Shown here piece after piece: positions 56,537 to 64,000 of a DNA stretch of 64,000 bases. The stretch comes from JACCYI01 sp963828075 (lineage in GTDB: Bacteria; Actinomycetota; Thermoleophilia; Solirubrobacterales; Solirubrobacteraceae): positions 3,162,001 to 3,226,000 of the forward strand of contig CAWHDH010000021.1 of assembly GCA_963828075.1 (NCBI GenBank), given 5' to 3'. The notes under the pieces are model-generated. The model saw nothing but the letters and a program-made list of their open reading frames with translations, searched no databases and had not been told where the DNA came from. The position numbers were made by a program, and so were the translations under genes. Each line of letters opens with the position of its first letter. Position 1 is the stretch's first letter.

Positions 56537-57694
56537 ATGCGCGCGCTCGGAGCCGGACTCACCTGCCTCGTCGTCGCCGCGTGCGGATGGGGCGGTGGCG
56601 GCGCGACGGAGACCGCATCGGCGGCGCGCAGCGGGGTCCGGCTGGTCTCGATCGGGTCGTTCCAGTCGCCGCTCTACGTCACCGCGCCGCGCGGCGACCG
56701 CCGGCGTGTCTTCGTGGTCGAGCAGGAGGGCCGGATCATGGTCGTGCGCGACGGCCGCAAGCTCGCCCAGCCGTTCCTCGACATCCGCGACCGGGTCGAG
56801 GCCGGCGGGGAGCAGGGGCTGCTGTCGATGGCGTTCGCGCCCGACTACGCCGAGTCCGGGCGGTTCTACGTCTACTACACAGACAACAACGGCGACACCC
56901 GAGTCGTCGAGTTCGCGCGGGCGACCGCCGACCGGGCAGACCCCGGCTCGGCACGCGAGGTGCTCTTCCAGCGCCAGCCCGAGCCCAACCACAACGGCGG
57001 CCTGGTCCTGTTCGGCCCCGACGACCTGCTCTACATCGGCCTCGGCGACGGCGGCGGCGGGGGCGACCGGCACGGGCCGCGCGGCAATGCCCAGAACCTC
57101 GGCACGTGGCTCGGCAAGATCCTGCGCATCGATCCGCGGCGCGACGGGTCGCGGCCCTTCCGCGTCCCGGCCGGCAACCCGTTCGTGGGGCGGTCCGGCG
57201 CCAGGCCGGAGATCTACGCGTACGGCCTGCGCAACCCGTGGCGCTTCTCGTTCGACCGCTCGACGGGCGACCTCACGGTCGGGGACGTCGGCCAGGACGC
57301 CCGCGAGGAGATCTCGTTCGTGCGCCGAGACCGCGCGGCGGGGACCAACTTCGGCTGGCGGGTGTTCGAAGGCCGCACCCGCTTCGCGGAAGGCGAGTCG
57401 GCGCCCGGCCACGTGCCTCCGGTCATCGTGCGCAGCCACTCGTCGGGCAACTGCTCGATCACCGGCGGGGTCGTCGTCCGCGATCCGGCGCTGCCCGCGC
57501 TGCGCGGCCGCTACGTGTTCGGCGACTTCTGCGACGGCCGCCTGCTTACCTCGCGGCTGCGGACCGGCCGCGCGAGCGCCGTCCGGCCCACCGGCCTGAA
57601 GGTGTCCTCGCTCTCGTCGTTCGGCGAGGACGCGCGCGGCCGCGTCTACGCGACGTCGCTGGGCGGGTCGGTGTACCGCCTCGCCGCGCGGTGA
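56537..57694 (+). CDS. PQQ-dependent sugar (aldose/sorbosone) dehydrogenase, lipoprotein
   Basis: 385 residues. Lipoprotein signal MRALGAGLTCLVVAACGWGG. A six-bladed propeller of the GSDH type: EQGLLSMAFAPDY, PNHNGGLVLFGPDDLLYIGL (His general base), LGKILRIDPRRDG, IYAYGLRNPWRFSFD and the C-terminal GRYVFGDFCDGRL. It oxidises sugars outside the membrane if PQQ is supplied; no PQQ synthesis gene is in view. CATGCT ends six bases before the ATG. It overlaps the MBL gene. Confidence 0.92.
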   Translation: MRALGAGLTCLVVAACGWGGGGATETASAARSGVRLVSIGSFQSPLYVTAPRGDRRRVFVVEQEGRIMVVRDGRKLAQPFLDIRDRVEAGGEQGLLSMAFAPDYAESGRFYVYYTDNNGDTRVVEFARATADRADPGSAREVLFQRQPEPNHNGGLVLFGPDDLLYIGLGDGGGGGDRHGPRGNAQNLGTWLGKILRIDPRRDGSRPFRVPAGNPFVGRSGARPEIYAYGLRNPWRFSFDRSTGDLTVGDVGQDAREEISFVRRDRAAGTNFGWRVFEGRTRFAEGESAPGHVPPVIVRSHSSGNCSITGGVVVRDPALPALRGRYVFGDFCDGRLLTSRLRTGRASAVRPTGLKVSSLSSFGEDARGRVYATSLGGSVYRLAAR

Positions 57695-58419
57695 CCCCCG
57701 AGGTCCTCGGGATCCGGGCGCCGAACCCCGGCCCCTACACGCTGTCAGGCACGAACAGCTGGATCGTCGGCCGGGACCCGGCGTGGGTGATCGACCCCGG
57801 GCCCGACCTCGACGAGCATCTCGACGCGCTGGTCGCCGCCGTCGCCGCGCGCGGCGGAGCGGGCGGGATCGCGATCACGCACGACCATCCCGATCACGTG
57901 GAGGGTGTCGCGGCGCTGCGCGAGCGCCTCGGCGGGCCGCCGCTGGCGGCCGCGCGTCTCCCGGCCGCCGGCGTCCGGCTGGTGGACGGCGAGCGTTACG
58001 GCCCGCTGCTGGCGGTCGCCACCCCCGGGCACTCGCCCGACCACTTCGCGTTCATCGCGGGGCGCATCTGCTTCTCCGGCGACACCGTCCTCGGCGAGGG
58101 GAGCGTCTTCGTGGGGCCCGAGCCGGGGGCGATGGCGAGCTACCTGGCGAGCCTGCGCCGGTTGCGGGAGCTGCCGCTCGACCGCATCTGCCCGGGCCAC
58201 GGGCCCGAGGTCAGCGACCCGATCGCGCGGCTCGACGAGCAGATCGCGCACCGGCTCGAGCGCGAGGCGCGGCTCGTCGCGGCGCTCGCCGCCGGCGCGC
58301 GCACCGAGGACGAGCTGCTCGCCGCCGCCTGGGACGACGTCCCCGAGGCGCTCCGGCCGGCGGCCGCGTACACGCTCGCCGCCCATCTCGACAAGCTCCG
58401 CGCCGAGGGTCGCCTGTGA
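57691..58419 (+). CDS. Metallo-beta-lactamase-fold hydrolase
   Basis: 242 residues from GTG 57691, overlapping the previous gene by four bases. The metal motif is ITHDHPDHVEG; GHSPDHFAFI and CFSGDTVLGEGSVF supply further ligands. NPGPYTLSGTNSWIV at the N-terminus and a C-terminal winged-helix-like region are like the LACTB2/hydroxyacylglutathione-hydrolase-like group. It may be a thioesterase or an RNase-like enzyme; substrate unknown. Middle gene of a three-gene overlapping operon. Confidence 0.9.
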   Translation: MTPEVLGIRAPNPGPYTLSGTNSWIVGRDPAWVIDPGPDLDEHLDALVAAVAARGGAGGIAITHDHPDHVEGVAALRERLGGPPLAAARLPAAGVRLVDGERYGPLLAVATPGHSPDHFAFIAGRICFSGDTVLGEGSVFVGPEPGAMASYLASLRRLRELPLDRICPGHGPEVSDPIARLDEQIAHRLEREARLVAALAAGARTEDELLAAAWDDVPEALRPAAAYTLAAHLDKLRAEGRL

Positions 58420-59600
58420 TCGGCGTCCTCCGCGTCCCGGGCGTCCTGGCCCTATTCCTCGCCTCGTGCGTGGCCCGCCTGCCGATGGGCGCGCTCGGGT
58501 TGCTGCTCGTCCTCCATACCGAGGACCTCACCGGCTCCTACGCGCGCGGCGGGTTGGCCGCGGGGGCGTTCGCGCTGGCCCTCGGGATCTCGAGCCCGCT
58601 GCTCGGCCGCCTCGTCGACTTGCGCGGGCAGGCGCTCGTGCTGCGCCTCGGCGCGGTGGTCTCGGCGGGCGCGCTGCTCGTCCTCGCGACGCTCGACGAC
58701 GGGGCCCCGCTCGGCGCGATCGTCGCGGCCGCGACCGTCGCCGGGCTGAGCCAGCCGCCCATCTCCGCCTGCATGCGGGCGCTGTGGCCCGCGCTCGTCG
58801 AGGGCGCGGAGGGCCGCCACGCCGCCTACTCGCTCGAGGCGGTCGTCGTCGAGGTGGTCTACATCTTCGGACCGGTGGTGATCGTCGCCGGCATCGGCTC
58901 GTGGTCGCTGCGCGCCGCCCTGCTCGCCTGCGGCGCGTTCATCCTCCTCGGCGATCTGGCGTTCTCGGTGCATCCGGCGTCGCGGCGCTGGCGGCCGGCC
59001 GGCGAGCGCGCGCAGGGACGGGCGGGAGCGCTGCGGGGTGGCGGCATCCGCGTGCTTCTCGCCGTGTTCGCGTTGTGCGGGTTGGCGATCGGCGCGATCG
59101 AGGTCGGCGTGCCCGCGACCCTCGAGGCGACCGGCCAGCGCGACCTCACCGGCCTGCTCTTCGGCTTCTGGGGGATCGGGTCGATGATCGCCGGGTTCGT
59201 GGTGGCACGCGTGGGGCCGGGGCACGACCCGCCGCGCCGCCTGGCGCTGCTGCTCGTGGTGTGGGGCGCGACGCACGCGGCCGTCGGCCTCGGCGGCTCG
59301 CCCCTCGCGTTCGCGCTGCTCCTGCTGGCGGCGGGAATCGCGATCGCCCCGACGATCGTGTGCGCGAACGGGATGCTCGACTACCTGGCGCCGCCGGGCA
59401 CGCTCACCGAGGCGGTGACCTGGACGACCACCGGGATCACGGCGGGGATCGCCGCGGGCAGCGCTCTGGCCGGCGTCATCACCGAGGCGGCGTCGCCCGG
59501 CCTGGCGATGGCGACGCTCGGCGCGGGCGGGGTCGTCGCCGCGGCGCTCGTCTTCCTGACGGCGCCGCGCGTGCTGCGCCCGGCGCCGGTCGCGGCCTAG
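58416..59600 (+). CDS. Major facilitator superfamily transporter
   Basis: 394 residues from GTG 58416 (four-base overlap). Twelve hydrophobic segments, in two halves joined by a basic loop near residues 190-210 (RRWRPAGERAQGRAGALRGG). The first half has the loop 2-3 signature ending GRLVDLRGQ. No substrate can be read from the sequence; drug or small-molecule efflux is common in this group. The last four bases overlap the convergent Leu/Phe dehydrogenase gene. Confidence 0.9.
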   Translation: MIGVLRVPGVLALFLASCVARLPMGALGLLLVLHTEDLTGSYARGGLAAGAFALALGISSPLLGRLVDLRGQALVLRLGAVVSAGALLVLATLDDGAPLGAIVAAATVAGLSQPPISACMRALWPALVEGAEGRHAAYSLEAVVVEVVYIFGPVVIVAGIGSWSLRAALLACGAFILLGDLAFSVHPASRRWRPAGERAQGRAGALRGGGIRVLLAVFALCGLAIGAIEVGVPATLEATGQRDLTGLLFGFWGIGSMIAGFVVARVGPGHDPPRRLALLLVVWGATHAAVGLGGSPLAFALLLLAAGIAIAPTIVCANGMLDYLAPPGTLTEAVTWTTTGITAGIAAGSALAGVITEAASPGLAMATLGAGGVVAAALVFLTAPRVLRPAPVAA

Positions 59601-60667
59601 GCGGGGGAAGGGCTGGCGCCGGCCGCGGCGATCCGGCGGCGGGCGAGCTCCATCGCGGCCGTGAGCGGCGTGGCGCCGATGGCCGCGGCGTCCGCGAAGA
59701 TGCGCCGCATCGTGTCGCCGATCGCCCGGACCGCCGGCTCGGCGCGCTCGGGCGCGTACCCCTCCGGCTCGAGCTCGATGGCGATGTTGATGATCCCGCC
59801 GGCGTTCGCGACGAAGTCCGGGGCCCAGAGGATGCCGCGCGCCGACAGCAGGTCCGCGATCCCCTCGCTCGCCAGCTGGTTGTTGGCGGCGCCGGCGATC
59901 GCGCGGCACCGCAGCTCGGGCACGGTGCGGTCGTCGAAGACCCCGCCGAGCGCGCACGGGGCGAGCACGTCGACGTCGGCGCGCAGGGCGGCCTCGGGGG
60001 TCGCCCACGTGGCGCCGAGCTCACGCGCGAGCGCCTCCTTGGCGGGGTCGATGTCGGCGACGACGAGCTCGGCTCCCGCCTGGGCGAGCAGACGCGCGAG
60101 GTGGCCGCCGACGCGGCCGAGGCCGATGACGGAGATGCGGCGCCCGTCGAGGACGTCCGTGCCCCACACGGCCTCGCAGGCGACGCGGATCGCGGCCTCG
60201 GTGCCGAGCGCGGTCCAGGGGCTCGGGTCGCCCGAGCCGCCCGTCTCGACGGTCAGGCCGGTGACGTGCGCGGTCCGCTCGGCGATCACCGCCATGTCGG
60301 CGTCGGAGGTCCCGACGTCCTCGGCGGTCAGGTAGCGCCCGTCGACGGCGGCGACGGTGTCGGCGAAGTCGAGCAGCGCGTCGCGGCGGCGGGCGGCGTC
60401 GACGGGCTGGTCCGGCCGCAGCATGATCACGCCCTTGCCGCCGCCGAGCGGCAGGTCGGCGACCGCCGCCTTGAACGTCATGGCCCGCGAGAGCCGCAGC
60501 ACGTCACGGACTGCCGACCGCGAGTCGTCGTAAGTCCACATGCGGCAGCCGCCGAGCGCCGGGCCGCGCGCGGTCGAGTGGACGGCGACCATCGAGAAGA
60601 GCCCCGAGCGGCGGCCGCGCCGGATCAGGAGATCTTCGTGGTCGAGGGTGGCGAGGTAGCGGTCGAT
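59597..60667 (-). CDS. Leu/Phe/Val dehydrogenase (Glu dehydrogenase family)
   Basis: 331 residues from ATG 60592, but homologous-looking sequence continues 25 codons upstream (IDRYLATLDHEDLLIRRGRR, then SGLFS) to an ATC at 60667, with a TAG stop just before. HSTARGPALGGCRMW, the catalytic Lys in LPLGGGKGVIML, and the NAD motif VIGLGRVGGHLARLL are diagnostic of branched-chain or aromatic amino-acid dehydrogenases. TAGCCT ends six bases before the ATC. The real start codon is uncertain. Confidence 0.9.
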   Translation of the reverse strand: MDRYLATLDHEDLLIRRGRRSGLFSMVAVHSTARGPALGGCRMWTYDDSRSAVRDVLRLSRAMTFKAAVADLPLGGGKGVIMLRPDQPVDAARRRDALLDFADTVAAVDGRYLTAEDVGTSDADMAVIAERTAHVTGLTVETGGSGDPSPWTALGTEAAIRVACEAVWGTDVLDGRRISVIGLGRVGGHLARLLAQAGAELVVADIDPAKEALARELGATWATPEAALRADVDVLAPCALGGVFDDRTVPELRCRAIAGAANNQLASEGIADLLSARGILWAPDFVANAGGIINIAIELEPEGYAPERAEPAVRAIGDTMRRIFADAAAIGATPLTAAMELARRRIAAAGASPSPA

Positions 60668-60692
60668 GGCCGCAGGCTAGTACGTCGCTACG

Positions 60693-62165
60693 TCAGTGCT
60701 CGGGCGGCGGCGAGGCGGGGTCGACCGGCGCCGGGACGTTCGCGCCGCCGGTGGCCGCGCCGGCCGTGCCCTGCTGCGCCGGCTGCTGCTGCGTCGGGGC
60801 CGCGGGGTCTGGCGCCGTCGTCTCACCCGGGCGCGGGGTGGTTTGGGAGATCGCGGGCGAGTCGGTGCCGGTGCCCGTGGCCGGGGCGTCGTCGGCCGGC
60901 GCCTTGGCGCCGCCGTTGGTGCTGTCCGGCGCGACCACGCCTGGCGTCGCCGGCGCGCCCTGCAGGCCGGCACGTGGCGCGTCGCCCGGCTGCGCCGGCG
61001 CCGGCGTCGCGGTCAGCGTGCGCTTGTCCGCGCGCTGGCGCGTGCGCGCCTTCTCGTGGGTGGCGGGCGCGGTGACGGACCGCATCACGGCCTCGCGGCG
61101 GGGCGCCGCGGTGACGGCGGCGGCCGCGGCCGGCGCGGGCGCGGTCGTGGCGGCGCGCTTGGAGGCGGCGGGCTCGGCGCTCGGAGCGGAGGACCGGTCG
61201 ATGGTCAGGTGCTTGACCTCGACCGCGGCGCCGCCCGTGGCGATCGCGGCGGTGCAGACGACGGCGGCGACCTTGCAGGCCGAGACGGCGCCGATGCCGG
61301 TCGTGGCGGCGAGCCCGCCACCGCCGGCGCCCGCGCTCGCGGCGGCGCCACCGCCCGCGCCGCCGATGCCGAGGGCCTGTGCGAACAGGGCGAGCGGCCC
61401 GGCGCCGAGCGGCGTCAGCGCGGCGAACGAGCGGCGCACGCCGCGCAGGGCGACGCGGTACTCGCGGCAGCCGTCGCACTCGCGCATGTGCCGGCGGGCG
61501 CGGCCGGACGCCTTGACGCCCTTGTCATAGGCCTTGGCCAGGTCGACGCGGATCACCGCGCAGTCCATGTCGCGCGCCTCGACGGCCTCCGCGAGGCCGA
61601 CGCGGGCGCGGACGAGCAGCGACTTCACGGCCGGGACCGTCGTGTCGAGCGCCGCGGCGAGGTCGGCGTACGCCATCCCGTCGATCTCGCGCATGAGCAG
61701 CGCGGAGCGCTGCTGCTCGGGCAGGCGCCCGACGTCCTCGACCAGGCGGCGGAGGTCGTCGCGCATCTGAGCCTGCTCGATCGGGTCGTGCAGCGGCTTG
61801 CGCGACATCTCGAAGATCTCGGACGGCGCGGGCGTGGGGCGGCGCAGCTGGTCGATGCAGCGGTTGTGCGCCACCCGGTAGAGCCACGCGCGGACGTTGA
61901 TGTCGCGCGCGTCGGCACGCAGCGCGCTGTAGGCGCGGACGAAGACGTCCTGCAGCACGTCCTCGGCGTCCTGCCGGGAGCCGCCGAGCATCTGGCGGAC
62001 GTAGGCGAACAGGCGCTGCTGGTAGCGATCGACGAGCGTGGAGAACGCGTCGTCGGAGCCCGACCGGAACAGGGCGACCAGCTGCTCGTCGGAACGCAGC
62101 CGGAGCAGCGGGCCGAGCGAGAGGCGGGTCAAGCCTGCCGGTGCATGAAGGGCTGACGCTTCCAC
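60693..62165 (-). CDS. ECF-type sigma factor fused to zinc finger, hydrophobic segment and Ala/Pro-rich tail
   Basis: 490 residues. Sigma region 2 (AFSTLVDRYQQRLFAYVRQM to HNRCIDQLRRP) and region 4 (MAYADLAAALDTTVPAVKSL) fill residues 30-205. A zinc finger (ARRHMRECDGCREY) follows near 230-243, then an Ala/Gly hydrophobic region (VSACKVAAVVCTAAIATGGA) and a 180-residue Ala/Pro/Thr-rich C-terminus. Same design as 47380-48954 but distant in sequence. Possibly membrane-held by its own tail. Confidence 0.9.
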   Translation of the reverse strand: MEASALHAPAGLTRLSLGPLLRLRSDEQLVALFRSGSDDAFSTLVDRYQQRLFAYVRQMLGGSRQDAEDVLQDVFVRAYSALRADARDINVRAWLYRVAHNRCIDQLRRPTPAPSEIFEMSRKPLHDPIEQAQMRDDLRRLVEDVGRLPEQQRSALLMREIDGMAYADLAAALDTTVPAVKSLLVRARVGLAEAVEARDMDCAVIRVDLAKAYDKGVKASGRARRHMRECDGCREYRVALRGVRRSFAALTPLGAGPLALFAQALGIGGAGGGAAASAGAGGGGLAATTGIGAVSACKVAAVVCTAAIATGGAAVEVKHLTIDRSSAPSAEPAASKRAATTAPAPAAAAAVTAAPRREAVMRSVTAPATHEKARTRQRADKRTLTATPAPAQPGDAPRAGLQGAPATPGVVAPDSTNGGAKAPADDAPATGTGTDSPAISQTTPRPGETTAPDPAAPTQQQPAQQGTAGAATGGANVPAPVDPASPPPEH

Positions 62166-62267
62166 GGAACCTTGCTCCGATCGTCAATGCTGGAATCTGG
62201 GACTGTAACCGGCACCGCCGCTCGAAGTTCCGCGGTTCACCGTGACACCGGTCCCTTTTCGCATCCT

Positions 62268-62681
62268 TTGCCCGAACGCCTGCCGATCCGCGGTGACCTG
62301 AGCCTCCCCCTCGAGGAGGTGGAACTTCGCACGAGCCGGTCGTCAGGGCCCGGGGGTCAGCACGCCAACGTGACCGCGTCGCGGGTCGAGGCGGTGTTCG
62401 ACGTCTGGGCGTCGGCGACGCTCTCCGACGCCCAGAAGCGGCGGGTCGCCGATCGCCTGGGCCCGCGCGTCACCGCGGCCGCCCAGGACACCCGCTCGCA
62501 GCTGCGCAATCGCGAGCTCGCGCTCCGCCGGCTCGCCGAGCGCCTCGCGGGCGCGCTCGCGGTCGCGCGCCCGCGCACGAAGACGAAGCCGACGCGCGCG
62601 TCGCAGCAGCGGCGGCTCGCGGCCAAGCGCCGCCGCGGCGACATCAAGGGCGCGCGCCGGCGCCCCGCCGCCGAGGATTGA
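62268..62681 (+). CDS. arfB: Peptidyl-tRNA hydrolase ArfB (YaeJ-type release factor)
   Basis: About 137 residues from TTG 62268, matching the E. coli length of 140; an upstream ATG at 62187 would add unconserved residues. It rescues stalled ribosomes. The catalytic GGQ is in RTSRSSGPGGQHANVTASRV, preceded by LPIRGDLSLPLEEVEL. The C-terminal basic tail (AAKRRRGDIKGARRRP), which enters the empty mRNA channel, is present. It is divergent from the sigma factor gene. Confidence 0.9.
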   Translation: MPERLPIRGDLSLPLEEVELRTSRSSGPGGQHANVTASRVEAVFDVWASATLSDAQKRRVADRLGPRVTAAAQDTRSQLRNRELALRRLAERLAGALAVARPRTKTKPTRASQQRRLAAKRRRGDIKGARRRPAAED

Positions 62682-62750
62682 CGACCCGCAAGGTTTCACG
62701 CAACCTCCCGGCAAGGGTCCGGCAAGGGCACCGGTCGGACAGTGCCGCCC

Positions 62751-64000
62751 ATGACCAACCTGCGAATGATCGCCACCGCGGTCGTGGCCTGTGCCGCGAG
62801 CGCCACGCTCCTGCCGGGCACGGCCTCGGCGGCCACCGTCACCCGCGCCGCCGACGGCGCGCTGCATTACACCGCGGCCGCCGCGCGGACCAACAGCGTC
62901 CACGTCCAGGCGGGTGTCGACCCCGGGAGCATCGTCTTCTACACCAGCGGCGACGCCATGGACGCGTTCCCGGCGGACTGCACGCCGAGCGACCTCTACG
63001 GCGGCGACGTCGTCGCGTGCCCCGCCGCTTCGGCCGTGCACGTCGATCTCGGCGACGGCGACGACCGCGGCGTCACCTCCAACGACGTGACCGTGCCGGT
63101 GACGCTCGCGGGCGGACCGGGCGCGGACCTCCTCGACGACTCCGAGCGCGGCAACGCGCTCGACGGCGGGGCGGGCGACGACCGGATCATCGGCGGCGAG
63201 GGCGCCGACGTCCTCTCCGGCGGCGACGGCGCCGACGACATCGAGGGCAAGGGCGGCCCCGACCGCATCGACGGCGGCGCCGGCGACGACCTGCTGCACC
63301 CCGACGGCTACGAGGCGCCGGCCGCCGACGTGGTCGACGGCGGCCCCGGGATCGACGCCATCGACTCCGACTACTCGAGCCGCTTCAGCTCCGCGACCCC
63401 GCCCGTGGCCATCACGCTCGCCGGCGGCGCCGACGACGGCCGTGACGGCGAGGGCGACGACCTCCGCGGGATCGAGCGCGTCACGGTCAACGTGGCCGGA
63501 CGCTATGTCGGGACGGACGGCGCGGACGAGTTCAAGGTCCGCCAGGTCCTCGACCCGGTCGAGCTGACCGGCGGTGCCGGCGACGACCGGCTCTCGGCGG
63601 CGGACGGCCCCGACAAGCTCGACGGCGGTCCCGGCGCCGATTACCTCGACGGCGGCTTCGGCCACGACGCCATCGTCGCCGGCCCCGGCCGCGACACCAT
63701 CTTCGGCGACATCCCCGGCGGCGACTGCGGGCCGGTGTGGTGCAAGCTCCCGTACGGCGACGACACGATCGACGCCGTCGATGGCGAGGTCGACAACGTG
63801 ACGTGCGGCGCCGGCCAGGACGCGGTCAAGGCCGACACGGTCGACGTGGTGGCGCCCGACTGCGAGCAGGTGACGCGGACCGGCGGGAGCCCGGTGGTCG
63901 GCGGCTTCGGCGGCGGGGGCGCGGACGCCGGAGCCGGGGCCGGCGGCGGTGCGGCGCAGAAGATCGCGCTCGCCGGTCGCACGCGGCTGCGGTCTGCCCT
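62751..64000 (+). CDS. Secreted RTX (calcium-binding) repeat protein, 3' end outside window
   Basis: At least 416 residues from ATG 62751, open to the window edge. Signal peptide MTNLRMIATAVVACAASATL to ASA. From about residue 120 it carries RTX nonapeptide repeats (GGAGDDRIIGGEGADVLSGG, DGGAGDDLL, GGPGADYLDGG), which bind calcium and fold outside the cell. Cysteines near residues 325-365 (GDCGPVWC, VTCGAG, DCEQV) could pair. A Gly/Ala stretch follows. Enzymatic or structural role cannot be read from this part. Confidence 0.85.
   Translation, partial: MTNLRMIATAVVACAASATLLPGTASAATVTRAADGALHYTAAAARTNSVHVQAGVDPGSIVFYTSGDAMDAFPADCTPSDLYGGDVVACPAASAVHVDLGDGDDRGVTSNDVTVPVTLAGGPGADLLDDSERGNALDGGAGDDRIIGGEGADVLSGGDGADDIEGKGGPDRIDGGAGDDLLHPDGYEAPAADVVDGGPGIDAIDSDYSSRFSSATPPVAITLAGGADDGRDGEGDDLRGIERVTVNVAGRYVGTDGADEFKVRQVLDPVELTGGAGDDRLSAADGPDKLDGGPGADYLDGGFGHDAIVAGPGRDTIFGDIPGGDCGPVWCKLPYGDDTIDAVDGEVDNVTCGAGQDAVKADTVDVVAPDCEQVTRTGGSPVVGGFGGGGADAGAGAGGGAAQKIALAGRTRLRSA

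Noticed and set aside
54278..57439. A 1053-codon open frame on the minus strand spanning three genes
   Set aside because: Only 54278-55267 encodes recognisable protein; the rest is Arg/Ala-rich and antisense or out of frame to clear genes, as expected in very GC-rich DNA.
57905..61075. A 1056-codon plus-strand frame across the MBL, MFS and dehydrogenase genes
   Set aside because: It is out of frame with three recognisable proteins and has no domain.

Overview
The window is very GC-rich, almost fully coded chromosomal DNA from an actinobacterium. The ribosomal gene order, a zinc-ligand (C+) form of S4, S14 and L36, an EF-Tu GTG start, two sigma factors fused to zinc-finger anti-sigma-like segments and a set of secreted proteins I do not recognise suggest class Thermoleophilia (Solirubrobacterales-like). 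The phylum is well supported; the order is inference, and a 16S or concatenated ribosomal-protein tree would settle it. No transposase, integrase, phage gene or CRISPR array is visible.

Region by region. 1-1452: the end of a PucR-type regulator, then alanine dehydrogenase. 1520-2385: rpsL-rpsG, the start of the str operon. 2373-11364: nine genes separate rpsG from fusA: a large LuxR-type ATPase regulator, an LLM-class flavin oxidoreductase, a secreted protein built from VPW(H/Y)Q repeats, a zinc metalloprotease, a secreted beta-propeller-like protein, an internally deleted oxidoreductase and a membrane protein. Two unusually structured noncoding stretches (6527-6695 and 8623-8953) flank the secreted-protein pair. 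11453-14811: fusA with its own promoter and a terminator-like leader, then tuf. 14964-31065: an uninterrupted S10-spc-alpha ribosomal superoperon (rpsJ to rplQ) with secY, adk, map and rpoA. It lacks infA, and several ribosomal proteins carry long low-complexity tails (S3, L22, S17, S5). 31116-36635: truA, a DUF6457-type protein, mobA, moeA, surE and ligA. 36549-46397: a membrane GGDEF protein, a secreted protein, a PBP4-type peptidase, a patatin, a P450-nucleotidyl cyclase pair, a long-chain acyl-CoA synthetase and a small HTH-like protein. 46506-64000: a Nif3-like protein, two sigma/zinc-finger/membrane fusions, tRNA-Pro followed by tandem copies of its own 3' half, nitronate monooxygenase, a triple-GAF GGDEF/HD-GYP protein, metallopeptidase, oxidoreductases, a PQQ-type dehydrogenase-MBL-MFS operon, a Leu/Phe dehydrogenase, ArfB and the start of an RTX-repeat protein.

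The core of the window makes the translation apparatus (S12, S7, EF-G, EF-Tu, most S10/spc/alpha proteins, SecY, RNA polymerase alpha, TruA, ArfB). The flanks handle amino-acid dehydrogenation, molybdenum cofactor, c-di-GMP and cyclic-nucleotide signalling, lipid activation and envelope functions. Many genes overlap by ATGA or GTGA, and several unlinked genes have a TANNNT hexamer 6-11 bases before the start codon, which suggests leaderless transcripts.

The most unusual observations are a 46-48 base hairpin that begins exactly at the TAA stop codon of three unrelated genes and shows compensatory base changes; two long-range inverted-repeat elements with mutually exclusive pairings; the VPWHQ repeat protein; and the 94-base tandem duplication of a tRNA-Pro 3' half.
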